Shown piece after piece: positions 50,616 to 59,882 of a DNA stretch of 64,000 nucleotides (its first letter is position 1; each line of letters starts with the position of its first letter). The position numbers and the translations under genes were made by a program. Under the pieces are notes generated by a model. The model had not been told where the DNA came from. It worked only from the letters and a program-made list of their open reading frames with translations, and made no database searches. The DNA is from Bradyrhizobium sp. 1. GTDB lineage: Bacteria > Pseudomonadota > Alphaproteobacteria > Rhizobiales > Xanthobacteraceae. Location of the stretch: assembly GCF_023073315.1 (NCBI RefSeq), contig NZ_JADPJH010000039.1:130056-194055 (forward strand), given 5' to 3'.

Positions 50616-51446
50616 TCACACCGCATGCGCCTGCAAGAACCTGCCGTGCTCCGCCTCGGTCGCGTCGTTGGCCGGAAACATGCACTCAAGCCGCAGCTCT
50701 TCCGCCGTCACGGTCTGCGGCGTTCCAACCGTCGTGATCAGGGAAAAGTAGTCGAGCGTTACGCCATCCTTGACGAAACTGAGCGGGATCATCGGCATCG
50801 CATCGGAGGCCGACGGCGCACGCCATTCCGGCCTGACGCCGGGGTATCGCGACAACTCCTCCAGCAGCGTCTTCGTCCTGAGATCAACGACGTGCCCGAC
50901 CGCCTCGCGATGGACCCGTGCCAGCAGTCCGCGCGCCGTCTGCGGCCAGTTCGCGATGAAGGGACGCATGCCGTCCGGATCGAACATGAGATGCAGCAGG
51001 TTTCGCGGGACGGGACGCGCCGACATCTCGATGAAGCAGTTGAACAGACGTGGCGCGGCCTCGTTGGTCATCAAGACGTTCCAGTAGCGGTCCATGACGA
51101 TGGCCGGAAACGGATCGTGCTGGCGCAGCATGCGTTGCAGGGCGCGGTTGATGCTCGTCATGGCGGGCGCCTCGAGCGCGGGATCGGAATATGACGGCGC
51201 GTAGCCGGCGGCGAGCAGCAACTCGTTTCTCTCGCGCAAGGGCACGTCGAGGGCCTGCGCGAGATCGAGCAGCATCTGCCGGCTCGGGATGCTGCGGCCG
51301 CTCTCAACGAAACTGATGTGCTTCTGCGAGACGCCGGCATCGAACGACAAATCGAGCTGGGTCTTGCCGCGAATGTCCCGCCATTGACGCAGCAACGCGC
51401 CCGCCGACGTCGCACGTGCCTTGAGGGCGCTGCCCGCAGCTTTCAT
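50616..51446 (-). CDS. XRE-family transcriptional regulator with MmyB-like ligand domain
   Basis: A 276-residue regulator. The N-terminal Cro/C1 helix-turn-helix is at about residues 17-73 (LLRQWRDIRGKTQLDLSFDA, then VSQKHISFVESGRSIP). The C-terminal 170 residues match the MmyB-like ligand-binding domain (DRYWNVLMTNEAAPRLF, GLLARVHREAV), which senses small molecules. Targets are unknown; the gene on the right encodes a SnoaL-like protein and may be regulated by it. Confidence 0.8.
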   Translation of the reverse strand: MKAAGSALKARATSAGALLRQWRDIRGKTQLDLSFDAGVSQKHISFVESGRSIPSRQMLLDLAQALDVPLRERNELLLAAGYAPSYSDPALEAPAMTSINRALQRMLRQHDPFPAIVMDRYWNVLMTNEAAPRLFNCFIEMSARPVPRNLLHLMFDPDGMRPFIANWPQTARGLLARVHREAVGHVVDLRTKTLLEELSRYPGVRPEWRAPSASDAMPMIPLSFVKDGVTLDYFSLITTVGTPQTVTAEELRLECMFPANDATEAEHGRFLQAHAV

Positions 51447-51547
51447 TGTCGAACGATCCTTCCCTTGGGTGGTGCCGCGTCGTCAACGCGCGAGCCATGG
51501 CGCCCCGGATCACCCGAGGCACCATGTGGGTCGCCGATGGCGGACAA

Positions 51548-51937
51548 TCAACCGAAGGCAACGGGCCCCACGGCGCCCACCCAGTGCCGCACCTTGGTCT
51601 CGTCGCGCTCGTCCATGTAGAAGAAGTGCGTCATCGTCGGATGCACCGCCTTCATCGAACGATCGTCGGGCGTCATGTCCACGACGCCGCGAAACACCTT
51701 GAGCGAACCGGCATCCCAATATTCGGTGACGTGATGCAGCGCGGTGAATCCGCTGTCGATGAAGGCCTTCAAATTGGCCCGGATCGCTTCCCGCCCCTTC
51801 CAGTCGGCGACGCCGAGATTGCAGACGGCATCCTCCGCGAAGCAGTCGAAACCCGGTCCAAACGTCTTGTCATCGATCTCCTTCCACATGTCGAGCAGCC
51901 ATTGCGGCGGAGCCGTCTTCGTGAACACGACTTGCAT
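51548..51937 (-). CDS. SnoaL/NTF2-like fold protein
   Basis: A 129-residue protein with the cone-shaped NTF2-like fold signature (WKEIDDKTFGPGFDCFAEDAV near the start, then HHVTEYWDAGSLKVFRGVVD). These small enzymes act as isomerases, hydratases or binding proteins. It lies about 100 bases upstream of, and on the same strand as, the XRE regulator. No substrate can be deduced. A good GGAGAGA site precedes the ATG at 51937. Confidence 0.7.
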   Translation of the reverse strand: MQVVFTKTAPPQWLLDMWKEIDDKTFGPGFDCFAEDAVCNLGVADWKGREAIRANLKAFIDSGFTALHHVTEYWDAGSLKVFRGVVDMTPDDRSMKAVHPTMTHFFYMDERDETKVRHWVGAVGPVAFG

Positions 51938-52082
51938 CTGTCTCTCCTTTTGAATCCTTCCCGGCGGGCGATGGTTGGGAGACTAGTCGGGCCGCGAATT
52001 GGCTCAATTACATGCGAGGTAATAAAGCGGCTCGGGAAGGCGTGGTCTTTCCCCGATGCCGATTTCGTGAAACCTTCCCGCC

Positions 52083-52607
52083 ATGCGCCGGATCATCGTC
52101 GTTGGCTCACAGGGAAGCGGAAAGACAAGCCTCTCGCGGAAGCTCGGGCGGAAGCTCGGATTGCCCGTGGTGCATCTCGACGTGCTGTACTGGCGGCCGG
52201 GCTGGAAGCCGTCCGACAGACCGAGCTTTCGAACGCGCGTCACGGAGGCGATCGCGGGCGACGCGTGGGTCGTCGATGGCAGCTTCTCGGGGCTGGCCTT
52301 CGATCTCACGATCGCGCGCGCCGATCTTCTTGTTGTCATCGACCGCCCGCGCTGGCTCTGCCAGTGGCGCATTCTCTGGCGCTCCGCCTTCGACCGCGAC
52401 ACGACGCGGGCCGATCTGCCGGAGGGGTGTTCGGAACAGTTCGACTGGAAACTGATGCGGGAGGCGTGGCGCTACGAGGTCGAGCGCACGCCGGTCATCG
52501 AGGCCGAGCGCCTGCAATATGGCCCTCATGTCCCCGTGGTGCGCTTGAGACGCGACCGGGACATCCAGGGCTTTCTCGAGTCGGTTTCCGCAGGTTCGGA
52601 CGATTAG
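52083..52607 (+). CDS. P-loop NTPase, adenylate-kinase-like (topology modulation type)
   Basis: A 174-residue P-loop protein: Walker A GSQGSGKTS (about residues 8-16), then VVHLDVLYWRPGWKPS and AWVVDGSFSG, as in the FlaR/topology-modulation-protein group. The true substrate is unknown. It overlaps the convergent NAD(P)-oxidoreductase by four bases. No clear ribosome binding site is seen before 52083. Confidence 0.75.
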   Translation: MRRIIVVGSQGSGKTSLSRKLGRKLGLPVVHLDVLYWRPGWKPSDRPSFRTRVTEAIAGDAWVVDGSFSGLAFDLTIARADLLVVIDRPRWLCQWRILWRSAFDRDTTRADLPEGCSEQFDWKLMREAWRYEVERTPVIEAERLQYGPHVPVVRLRRDRDIQGFLESVSAGSDD

Positions 52608-53461
52608 GCTTTCTTCTGCGCGATCCGCGCGGCGAACGCCTTCATCAGCTCCGCATCCACCGCCTCGCCTTTCACATCCGCGGCGAGGTGCTCGAACCAG
52701 CGCGCAAAGCCCTCGTAGATCTGGCTGGCCGGATGATCGGGGCCGAGGAAGCCGGAAATCTCCCGCATCTCCGCGACCCAGCGATAGGCCTTTGGAAGCA
52801 TGTCCGGCAGCGCGACTTCGAGCCGCGCCAGAATCGCAGGCTGGCTCAGTGCGAGCTCGTCGCGCAGCGCGTCCGCCGCGCCCGCTTTCGTGGCCGCGAC
52901 CACCATGGCCGAGCTGATGCCGGCGAGGCCCTTGACGATGCCGGCATAGGACATCTTGAGCGCGGAGGCCGCGCCGACCGGACCTTCGACGATCCGCACG
53001 TCGAGGCCGAAATCCTTCAGAACAGCCAAATCGCCGGCGTGCTCACCGGACATGTAGAAGGCTGGGCTCTTGCCGCCAGGCTGAGGCGGGAAGCCGATGA
53101 TGCCGCCGTCCACGAACGGCGCCTGTGCCGAGCCGATGATCTCCTCGATCCGCTGCACGGTATCGACGTTGACGGCATTGCAGTCGACCACGAGCGGCTT
53201 CTTCGCACGCCGGACGATCAGCGCGGCCAGGCGTTCGGCGAGCGCAACCGCCTCGCCGGGCGGCACGATCGAGAGGATGATGTCGGCGTCCGCGATCGCG
53301 TCGTCCTCGGCGCCGATCATGCCGGCATCCGCGGCGCGTTTCAGCGTCGCTTCGCTCCGCCCCTTCAACGACGTCAGCACGCGCGCGCCGTTTTCGCTGA
53401 GGCGGCGGGCCACGGCGCTGCCCATGGCGCCGGGGGCGAGGATCGCAATGGTTTTGGACAT
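52604..53461 (-). CDS. 6-phosphogluconate-dehydrogenase-like NAD(P) oxidoreductase (DUF1932)
   Basis: A 285-residue enzyme of the beta-hydroxyacid dehydrogenase superfamily. The Rossmann motif IAILAPGAMGSAVARRL is at the N-terminus, with a central VDCNAVNVDTV and the catalytic-Lys-type helix in VGAASALKMSYAGIVKG (about residue 170). The C-terminal all-helical domain resembles DUF1932. Substrate unknown. Confidence 0.78.
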   Translation of the reverse strand: MSKTIAILAPGAMGSAVARRLSENGARVLTSLKGRSEATLKRAADAGMIGAEDDAIADADIILSIVPPGEAVALAERLAALIVRRAKKPLVVDCNAVNVDTVQRIEEIIGSAQAPFVDGGIIGFPPQPGGKSPAFYMSGEHAGDLAVLKDFGLDVRIVEGPVGAASALKMSYAGIVKGLAGISSAMVVAATKAGAADALRDELALSQPAILARLEVALPDMLPKAYRWVAEMREISGFLGPDHPASQIYEGFARWFEHLAADVKGEAVDAELMKAFAARIAQKKA

Positions 53462-53566
53462 CGTGCACTCCAGATCGAATTCCGAGCGTGGCGCTCAATT
53501 CAACCGGAACCCTAGCAGAGGACGAAAGTGCTTGCGTGAATGCGGCCATCCGAAACCGGAATGGCC

Positions 53567-54337
53567 CTACTCCACCTTCGCAGGCTGCGGCTGGAGCGCG
53601 GAGGCATTGGCGATGCGCGCGGCATTGGCCATGCCTGCGAGCGCAGCGGCCTTCTTCTGGTCGGGCGCGGCGCCCGGCTGCACCACGCCGGCCGACATGA
53701 TCAGGGTCGCGGCATCCTCGGTGCTCATGTCGACCTCGACGATCTTGCTCTTGGGCACGTAGAAGAAGAAGCCCGTGGTCGGGTTCGGCGAGCACGGCAG
53801 GAACACGGAGACGTGCTCCTCCTGCCCCGGCAGGCTGCGCGCGACCTCTTCATTCGGCGACTGCGAGATCAGCACGATCGACCACATGCCCGGCGAGGGA
53901 AACTCGACCAGGCCGACTTTGCGGAAGCTGGAGCCCTTGCCCGAAAACAGCGTCTCGAACACCTGCTTCAGGCCGCGATAGATGGCGCGCACCGCCGGGA
54001 TCCGGCCGAGGAAAGTCTCGCCGACATCGACCAGCGTCCGGCCGATCAGATTGGCGGCGAGGAAGCCGACCAGCGTCAGCGTGAAGAATGCGACAATCAG
54101 TCCCCAACCGGGAATGACGTACGGCATATAGGTTTCAGGCCGATAGGCCAGCGGCACGAACGGCCGCACCACACCATCGACCCAGGTGACGAACCACCAC
54201 ACCAGATAGAAGGTGATGGCGACCGGCCCCGTCACGACGAGGCCGGTCAGGAAGTAGTTGCGGAAGCGGCCCATCAGGCCGGTATGCGGTTCCGGCAGCG
54301 GATCAAGCGGCGCAGGCGCATCGTCGCGGGTGGTCAT
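53567..54337 (-). CDS. DUF502-family membrane protein
   Basis: A 256-residue inner-membrane protein with two transmembrane helices (about residues 28-50 and 70-95: FLTGLVVTGPVAITFYLVWW and VIPGWGLIVAFFTLTLVGFLA). The family-specific segment RIPAVRAIYRGLKQVFETLF follows, and PCSPNPTTGFFFYVP lies further on. Function unknown, although the family is widely conserved. The ATG at 54337 is the natural start. It lies on the same strand as glmS, downstream of it. Confidence 0.8.
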   Translation of the reverse strand: MTTRDDAPAPLDPLPEPHTGLMGRFRNYFLTGLVVTGPVAITFYLVWWFVTWVDGVVRPFVPLAYRPETYMPYVIPGWGLIVAFFTLTLVGFLAANLIGRTLVDVGETFLGRIPAVRAIYRGLKQVFETLFSGKGSSFRKVGLVEFPSPGMWSIVLISQSPNEEVARSLPGQEEHVSVFLPCSPNPTTGFFFYVPKSKIVEVDMSTEDAATLIMSAGVVQPGAAPDQKKAAALAGMANAARIANASALQPQPAKVE

Positions 54338-54426
54338 TCGGGTTCCAGGTCGGTCGCAGCACTCAAGCTAGGGTCTTCTAGCAGGTTTTGGAAGAGTACC
54401 TAGCGTTCCGGCCCGATCCCGTCTGC

Positions 54427-56253
54427 CTATTCCACGGTCACCGATTTGGCGAGATTGCGCGGCTGATCGACGTCGGTGCCCATGATAACAGCCGTATGAT
54501 AGGCGAGCAGCTGCACAGGAACGGCATAGACCATCGGCGTGAATGCCGCCGCCATGTCGGGCATGACGATGGTGACGAGTGACTCGACCGTCGCCTCCTC
54601 CGCACCCTTGGCGTCGGTCATCAGGATGATCTTGCCGCCGCGGGCTGCGACCTCCTGCATGTTGGAGACGGTCTTTTCGAACACGCGGTCATAGGGCGCG
54701 ATGACGACGACAGGCATGGTCTCGTCGATCAGCGCGATCGGGCCGTGCTTGAGCTCGCCGGCGGCATAGCCCTCGGCGTGGATGTAGGAGATTTCCTTCA
54801 GCTTCAGTGCGCCCTCGAGCGCGAGCGGGAAGCTGGTGCCGCGGCCGAGATAGAGCACGTCGCGCGATTTCGCGATCTCGCGCGCCAGCTTCTCGATCTG
54901 GAGCTCGCTGGTGAGCGCGTCCGACATCAGGCGCGGGATCTCGACGAGACCGTGGACGAGCTTGGTCTCGTCCTCGTCGGACAGTTCGCCGCGGGCCTTG
55001 CCGGCCGCGATCGCAAGGTTCGCCAGCACCATCAGCTGGCAAGTGAAGGCTTTGGTCGAGGCGACGCCGATCTCGGGGCCGGCGAGCGTTGGCAGCACGG
55101 TCTCGCTCTCGCGCGCGATCGTCGAGGTCGGCACGTTGACCACCGCAACCGTGTGCACGCCCTGGTCTTTGGCGTAGCGCAGCGCCGCCAGCGTGTCGGC
55201 GGTCTCGCCGGACTGCGAGATAAAGATGGCAAGATCCCCCTTGCGCAAGGGCGCCTCGCGGTAGCGGAATTCGGAGGCGACATCGACCTCGACGGGCACG
55301 CGCGCAAAGCGCTCGAACCAGTACTTTGCCACGAAGCCGGCATAGCTCGCGGTGCCGCAGGCCGTGATGTTGATGCGCTGGATGTCCTTGAAGTCGAACG
55401 GCAGCTTGACCGGCAGCGAGACGCGCTCGGTCGCCATGTCGACATAGCGCGCCAGCGTGTGGCCGACCACGTCCGGCTGCTCGTGGATTTCCTTGGCCAT
55501 GAAGTGGCGGTAATTGGCCTTGTCGACCAGCGAGGTCGAGGCGGCGTGCTTGATCTTGTCGCGCTGGACGGCGTGGCCGTCCTTGTCGAAGACCGTGGCG
55601 CTCTTGTGGGTCAGCACGACCCAGTCGCCGTCCTCGAGATAGCTGATCGTGTCGGTGAACGGGCCGAGCGCGATGGCGTCGGAGCCGAGATACATCTCAC
55701 CGTCGCCATAGCCGATCGCCAGCGGCGGCCCGTTGCGGGCGCCGATCATGAGGTCGTCCTCGCCGGCGAAGATGAAGCCGAGCGCGAAGGCGCCGCGCAA
55801 GCGCGCCAGCGTCAGCTTCACGGCCTCGACCGGCTTGTTGCCGCGCGTCAAGAGATCGTCGACGAGATGCAGCACGATCTCGGTGTCGGTCTGGGTGTGG
55901 AAGACCGTACCCTTCTTCTCGAGCTCATCGCGCAGTTCGCGGAAATTTTCGATGATGCCGTTGTGGACGACGGCGAGGCGCTCGGTCGCGTGCGGATGGG
56001 CGTTGTTGACGGTCGGCTTGCCGTGGGTGGCCCAGCGGGTATGACCGATGCCGGTCGTGCCCTTGAGCGGCTCGGCCTCGAGCCGCCTCTCCAGATTCTT
56101 CAGCTTGCCCTCGGCGCGGCGGCGCTCGAGATGCTTGCCTTCGAGCGTGGCGACGCCCGCGGAATCGTAACCGCGATATTCAAGACGTTTGAGCGAATCC
56201 ACCAATTGCTCTGCAACCGGTTCGCGCCCGAGAATGCCGACAATCCCGCACAT
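54427..56253 (-). CDS. glmS: Glucosamine-6-phosphate synthase GlmS
   Basis: A 608-residue amidotransferase that makes glucosamine-6-phosphate from fructose-6-phosphate and glutamine, the first step towards UDP-GlcNAc. The start at 56253 gives MCGIVGILG, in which Cys2 becomes the N-terminal nucleophile after Met removal; the longer frame to 56340 would bury it. The glutaminase domain has RWATHGKP and NGIIENF. Two SIS isomerase domains follow (CGTASYAGF; ISQSGETADTL; LGRGTSFPLALEGALK), ending NLAKSVTVE. No glmS ribozyme-like structure was looked for beyond the short palindrome upstream, and none is obvious. glmU lies about 700 bases upstream on the same strand. Confidence 0.95.
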   Translation of the reverse strand: MCGIVGILGREPVAEQLVDSLKRLEYRGYDSAGVATLEGKHLERRRAEGKLKNLERRLEAEPLKGTTGIGHTRWATHGKPTVNNAHPHATERLAVVHNGIIENFRELRDELEKKGTVFHTQTDTEIVLHLVDDLLTRGNKPVEAVKLTLARLRGAFALGFIFAGEDDLMIGARNGPPLAIGYGDGEMYLGSDAIALGPFTDTISYLEDGDWVVLTHKSATVFDKDGHAVQRDKIKHAASTSLVDKANYRHFMAKEIHEQPDVVGHTLARYVDMATERVSLPVKLPFDFKDIQRINITACGTASYAGFVAKYWFERFARVPVEVDVASEFRYREAPLRKGDLAIFISQSGETADTLAALRYAKDQGVHTVAVVNVPTSTIARESETVLPTLAGPEIGVASTKAFTCQLMVLANLAIAAGKARGELSDEDETKLVHGLVEIPRLMSDALTSELQIEKLAREIAKSRDVLYLGRGTSFPLALEGALKLKEISYIHAEGYAAGELKHGPIALIDETMPVVVIAPYDRVFEKTVSNMQEVAARGGKIILMTDAKGAEEATVESLVTIVMPDMAAAFTPMVYAVPVQLLAYHTAVIMGTDVDQPRNLAKSVTVE

Positions 56254-56423
56254 GCGGATCAATATCCCCCAAATCGTCGAAAAATCGCCTAAACGACGCG
56301 CTCGGTTTTTAGCGAAGTTCCTAAGGAACCAGATACTCAATAATTATTGCTGATTGAGACAGCACCAAACGCACCAAGCCTCGACTGCGTCGAATTGGCC
56401 GGCGTTAAACCGCGCCGATTAAC

Positions 56424-56436
56424 TTGTTGTCAACAA
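56424..56436. promoter_or_regulatory. Short palindrome upstream of the small basic protein gene
   Basis: TTGTTG-T-CAACAA is a perfect 13-base palindrome between glmS and the small gene at 56472. It could be an operator for either divergent gene. The match is short, and the site is unproven. Confidence 0.3.
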
Positions 56437-56471
56437 ATTTGGCCAACGATTTCCCCTCAGGGAGTTATGCC

Positions 56472-56702
56472 ATGAAAGGCTCGTCCGACCGTAAGGGTCT
56501 GTCATCGACATTGGTGCGCGCCAGCGAGACCACAGGCACGCACCTTGCGCATTGGCCGCCGCCTCAGCGCGCCATGGAGCGAGGCAAGGAAGCCAAGCCC
56601 GTCCTCGTCACGCAAGCTGCCGGCGAACCGGTAAAGCGCGCCAGGTCGCGCGGCTGGCGCCTGAAGCGAGCGTTGTTCTCGGAAGTTGCCGACGACGATT
56701 AG
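56472..56702 (+). CDS. Small basic protein, 76 residues
   Basis: The ATG at 56472 has GGGAG eight bases upstream; an in-frame codon at 56424 is less likely. The product is Lys/Arg-rich (GKEAKPVLVTQ, KRARSRGWRLKRALFSE) and ends with acidic VADDD. No membrane segment or recognised domain. It could bind nucleic acid, but that is guesswork. It converges on the small membrane-protein gene eight bases away. Confidence 0.45.
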   Translation: MKGSSDRKGLSSTLVRASETTGTHLAHWPPPQRAMERGKEAKPVLVTQAAGEPVKRARSRGWRLKRALFSEVADDD

Positions 56703-56710
56703 CGGAAGTC

Positions 56711-56896
56711 TCACCACCCCAGCACCAGGGCGAACACGAGGACAACGACAAACACCCAGAATGCCAGCCCGGTGAACAGCGATGCGATCTCGCTTGGGCG
56801 GGGGTCGCCGAACTGTTCCAACACCCAACGTCCCGGCGGCGTGATAACGCGCTCGACGACAAACTTGATCAGATACCAGTCGTCGTCATCGTCCAT
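56711..56896 (-). CDS. Small single-pass membrane protein, 61 residues
   Basis: Starts MDDDDDWYLIKFVVERVITP and ends with one strong membrane helix at about residues 44-60 (LAFWVFVVVLVFALVLG). The acidic head and tail-anchored form are typical of small conserved bradyrhizobial membrane proteins. Function unknown. It lies 47 bases downstream of the glmU stop on the same strand, so it could be cotranscribed. Confidence 0.6.
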   Translation of the reverse strand: MDDDDDWYLIKFVVERVITPPGRWVLEQFGDPRPSEIASLFTGLAFWVFVVVLVFALVLGW

Positions 56897-56943
56897 GAGC
56901 GCACAACCGCAACAACGCCGACCACGATTAGATACTCGGCCGC

Positions 56944-58299
56944 TTACTTCTCCGGCTTCTTGCCCCTGGTCTTCATCTCGCGATAGCGCGCAGCACCGCC
57001 TTCCCTGATGGTCTGCGGGCTGCGCTCCAGCGCCATCGCATCATCGGGCACGTCGCGCGTAATCACCGAGCCGGAGCCGATATAGGCGCCATTGCCGATT
57101 TTCACCGGTGCGACCAGCGAGGAATTGGTGCCGACGAAGGCGCCCTGCCCGATGACAGTCTTGTGCTTCTTGAAGCCATCGTAGTTGCAGGTGATGGTGC
57201 CTGCGCCAATGTTGGAATTGGCGCCGACCGTGGCGTCCCCAATGTAGGACAGATGGTTGACCTTGACGCCCGCCTCCAGCGTCGCCGCCTTGGTCTCCAC
57301 GAAATTGCCGATCCGCGCGCCGTCGCCAAGCGAGGTGCCGGGCCGAAGTCGCGCATAGGGGCCGATCGAGACGTTCTTGCCGAGCGTGGTCTGCACGATG
57401 TGTGAGAACGAATGGATCACGGTGCCGTCGGCGATCGAAACGCCGGGGCCGATCACCACGAACGGCTCGATGGTCACGTCGTTGCCGAACGATGTGTCGG
57501 TGGAGAGGTAGACAGTCTCAGGGGCGATCAGCGTGACGCCCGCTTCCATCGCCGCTTTGCGCAGCCGCGCCTGCATCACGGCTTCCGCTTCCGCGAGCTG
57601 CGCCTTGGTGTTGATGCCGCGCACCTCGTCCTCGCTGGTCTCGATCACCACGGACTCCCATCCCTGCTCGCGGACGATGCCGACCGCATCCGTCAGATAA
57701 AATTCGCCCTTGGAATTGCCGTTGCCGATCTTATCGAGGATCGCGAGCGCGCGGCGGCCGTCGATCGCCATCACGCCGGCATTGCACAGATTGATCTCGC
57801 GCTCGGCGTCGCTGGCATCGGCCTGCTCGCGGATTGCGACCAGGCGGTCGCCCTCGACGATGAAGCGGCCATAGCCGGTGGGATCTGCGGCGCGAAAACC
57901 GAGCGCGGCAATCGCGGCGCCCCTGGCGAGCGGCGCACGCAGCCGCGCAAAGGTCTCGGCCGAGATCAGCGGCGTATCGCCGAACACGATCAGCAGATCG
58001 TCCACACCGCGCGCGATCGCCTCGCGCGCCGCCAGCACGGCATGCGCGGTACCGAGCCGCTCACTCTGCACGAAAGTGAGTGCGTCGGGGCGGATGCGCT
58101 TCGCCTCATCGGCGACCGCCTGATGGTCGGGACCGATCACGACGGCCAGCGACGTTCCGGTTCCCTTGGGTGCGGCGGCGAGCACATGGGCGAGCAGCGT
58201 CTGGTGAGCGACCGGATGCAGCACCTTTGGCAGGTGTGAGCGCATACGTGTGCCTTCGCCGGCGGCGAGCACGATCGTGAGGCTGGAACGGGCGGTCAT
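56944..58299 (-). CDS. glmU: Bifunctional GlcNAc-1-P uridyltransferase / GlcN-1-P acetyltransferase GlmU
   Basis: A 451-residue enzyme making UDP-GlcNAc for peptidoglycan and lipid A. The N-terminal pyrophosphorylase motif LAAGEGTRMRSHLPKVLHPV (about residues 11-30) is intact. From about residue 250 a left-handed beta-helix of hexapeptide repeats forms the acetyltransferase (GPYARLRPGTSLGDGARIGNF; NCDYDGFKKHKTVIG in modified form: CNYDGFKKH). It is divergent from the SPOR-like protein gene. glmS lies nearby on the same strand, so both committed steps are clustered. Confidence 0.94.
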   Translation of the reverse strand: MTARSSLTIVLAAGEGTRMRSHLPKVLHPVAHQTLLAHVLAAAPKGTGTSLAVVIGPDHQAVADEAKRIRPDALTFVQSERLGTAHAVLAAREAIARGVDDLLIVFGDTPLISAETFARLRAPLARGAAIAALGFRAADPTGYGRFIVEGDRLVAIREQADASDAEREINLCNAGVMAIDGRRALAILDKIGNGNSKGEFYLTDAVGIVREQGWESVVIETSEDEVRGINTKAQLAEAEAVMQARLRKAAMEAGVTLIAPETVYLSTDTSFGNDVTIEPFVVIGPGVSIADGTVIHSFSHIVQTTLGKNVSIGPYARLRPGTSLGDGARIGNFVETKAATLEAGVKVNHLSYIGDATVGANSNIGAGTITCNYDGFKKHKTVIGQGAFVGTNSSLVAPVKIGNGAYIGSGSVITRDVPDDAMALERSPQTIREGGAARYREMKTRGKKPEK

Positions 58300-58475
58300 C
58301 GAAATCCTGTCAGATAAGGCCGAATCAATTGGCGCGGCAGGCGGAAGGCCGTCCTCATGCTTGCTGCCTTTGCTACCCCCGCAAACGCCCGGAGTTCAAG
58401 TGCGACGAGGTTTTCCTGTTAATGTTCCCTGATTGATTCGGGGGAAGCCGGACAGGGGCTGGGCACTTAACGTTC

Positions 58476-59882
58476 ATGGCAAAGGATTCCGACCCACTGG
58501 CGGACGCCTTCGGCGACAGGGAGACCGGCGGGCTGTTCTCCGGACTTTTGGCCGAAGAAGGCACGTTCGATCGCCGCATGATGTGGCGGCTGGGCTCGTG
58601 GGGCGTGGCCGCCGTCGGCGCCGTCGTGCTCGCCGTGCTGGCCAACCAGGCCCAGCTTGGCTGGCGTCGCGACCAGGTCGCTTCCGCCGATCTCGCGCGC
58701 CAGGCCGACCGGTTGCAGATGCTGACCAAGGAGAGCCAGAACGAGGCTCGTCGTCTCGCCTCCGCGATCGAGACGCTGAACACCGATCGCGACCGGCTCT
58801 ATTCGCGCGTCACCGTGCTGGAGCAAGGGCTCGATTCCGCCACCGGCGCCATCGCGAAACAGAACACGGCGCCGCCGCAGGCCTCCGCGGCGAAGCCGCA
58901 GGACGCCCCCGGTCTGGTTGGACCGCCGGCCCCCAGTGTCGCGCCAGTCGCCTCGACGCCGGCACCAGCGAACGACAAGCCGCGCGCAGAGTCCGCCAAG
59001 GAATCATCAAAGGACACGAAGGACGCAGCAAAGGAGCCGCCTAGTCCGCCACCGCAGACCGCGGCGGCCGCTTCGCTCGTCTTGCAGGCGCCCGCAACGA
59101 TGTCGGCACCGCCGTTGCTTCCGCTGGTCCCGTCCAAGTCGATCATGGCGCCGCCCGACCCCGCCGCCTCCAAACTGATTCAGCCCGAGACCACTGAGAA
59201 GACAAGCGAGAAGGCCGCCGAGAAGAAGCTCGAGCCGGCGCCCGCCCCAACCGAAGTCGCAGCCGTGCCAACCAAGCCGCCGGAGGCAGCCAAACCGCCA
59301 GAGGCCGCCGAGAGCGAAGCGCCTTCAATTGCGGTTCAACAGACTCGCTTTGCGATCGATCTCGGCGGCGCCAATTCGCTCGACGGCCTGCGTGCGCTCT
59401 GGCGCGGCGTGAGCAAATCCAATCCGGAAATCGCAGCGCTGCGGCCGATCATCATGATCAAGGAAGGCACCACCGGCCTCGGCATGCAGCTGCGCCTGGG
59501 CGCCGGCCCGCTGATCAACGCCGCCGCCGCGGCGAAGCTCTGCGCGGGCCTCGCCGAAAGCGATCGCCATTGCGAGACCACCGTGTTCGACGGCCAGCGC
59601 CTCTCGCTGCGCGGCGGTTCGGAGAAGGGGCTAGGCAAGTCTCAGGACCGGGTTCAGGAGAAGAACTCCGACAAGACCCAGGACGCGGTGCCGCAAGCCG
59701 AAACCGCGCCTGCCCCCGCGCCGACCGCCAAGCCCGACAAGCATCGCCGCAGCTACTCCTCAAAACGCTCATCGAAGCGCGAGGAGCCCGCGCCTGCGCC
59801 TGCGGCTCAGCAACCGGCCGCGCAAGCGAAGCCGGAGACGGCGTCAGCGGGATCGACGCTGTCGTCGTTCTTCAGGCGCTAG
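58476..59882 (+). CDS. Membrane-anchored protein with coiled coil and SPOR-like C-terminus
   Basis: A 468-residue protein with one transmembrane helix (about residues 46-61), then a short coiled coil (about 70-125, Glu/Arg/Leu repeats such as QADRLQMLTKESQNEARRLA). A long Pro/Ala/Lys-rich linker follows (about 130-285). A folded segment (about 288-385, FAIDLGGANSLDGLRALWR, RLGAGPLINAAAAAKLCAGL) resembles a SPOR domain that binds denuded peptidoglycan. The last 80 residues are again low complexity. It likely bridges inner membrane and cell wall. The SPOR call is by eye. Confidence 0.6.
   Translation: MAKDSDPLADAFGDRETGGLFSGLLAEEGTFDRRMMWRLGSWGVAAVGAVVLAVLANQAQLGWRRDQVASADLARQADRLQMLTKESQNEARRLASAIETLNTDRDRLYSRVTVLEQGLDSATGAIAKQNTAPPQASAAKPQDAPGLVGPPAPSVAPVASTPAPANDKPRAESAKESSKDTKDAAKEPPSPPPQTAAAASLVLQAPATMSAPPLLPLVPSKSIMAPPDPAASKLIQPETTEKTSEKAAEKKLEPAPAPTEVAAVPTKPPEAAKPPEAAESEAPSIAVQQTRFAIDLGGANSLDGLRALWRGVSKSNPEIAALRPIIMIKEGTTGLGMQLRLGAGPLINAAAAAKLCAGLAESDRHCETTVFDGQRLSLRGGSEKGLGKSQDRVQEKNSDKTQDAVPQAETAPAPAPTAKPDKHRRSYSSKRSSKREEPAPAPAAQQPAAQAKPETASAGSTLSSFFRR

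Noticed and set aside
54745..56292. 515-codon plus-strand frame opposite glmS
   Set aside because: Antisense shadow of glmS with no recognisable motif.
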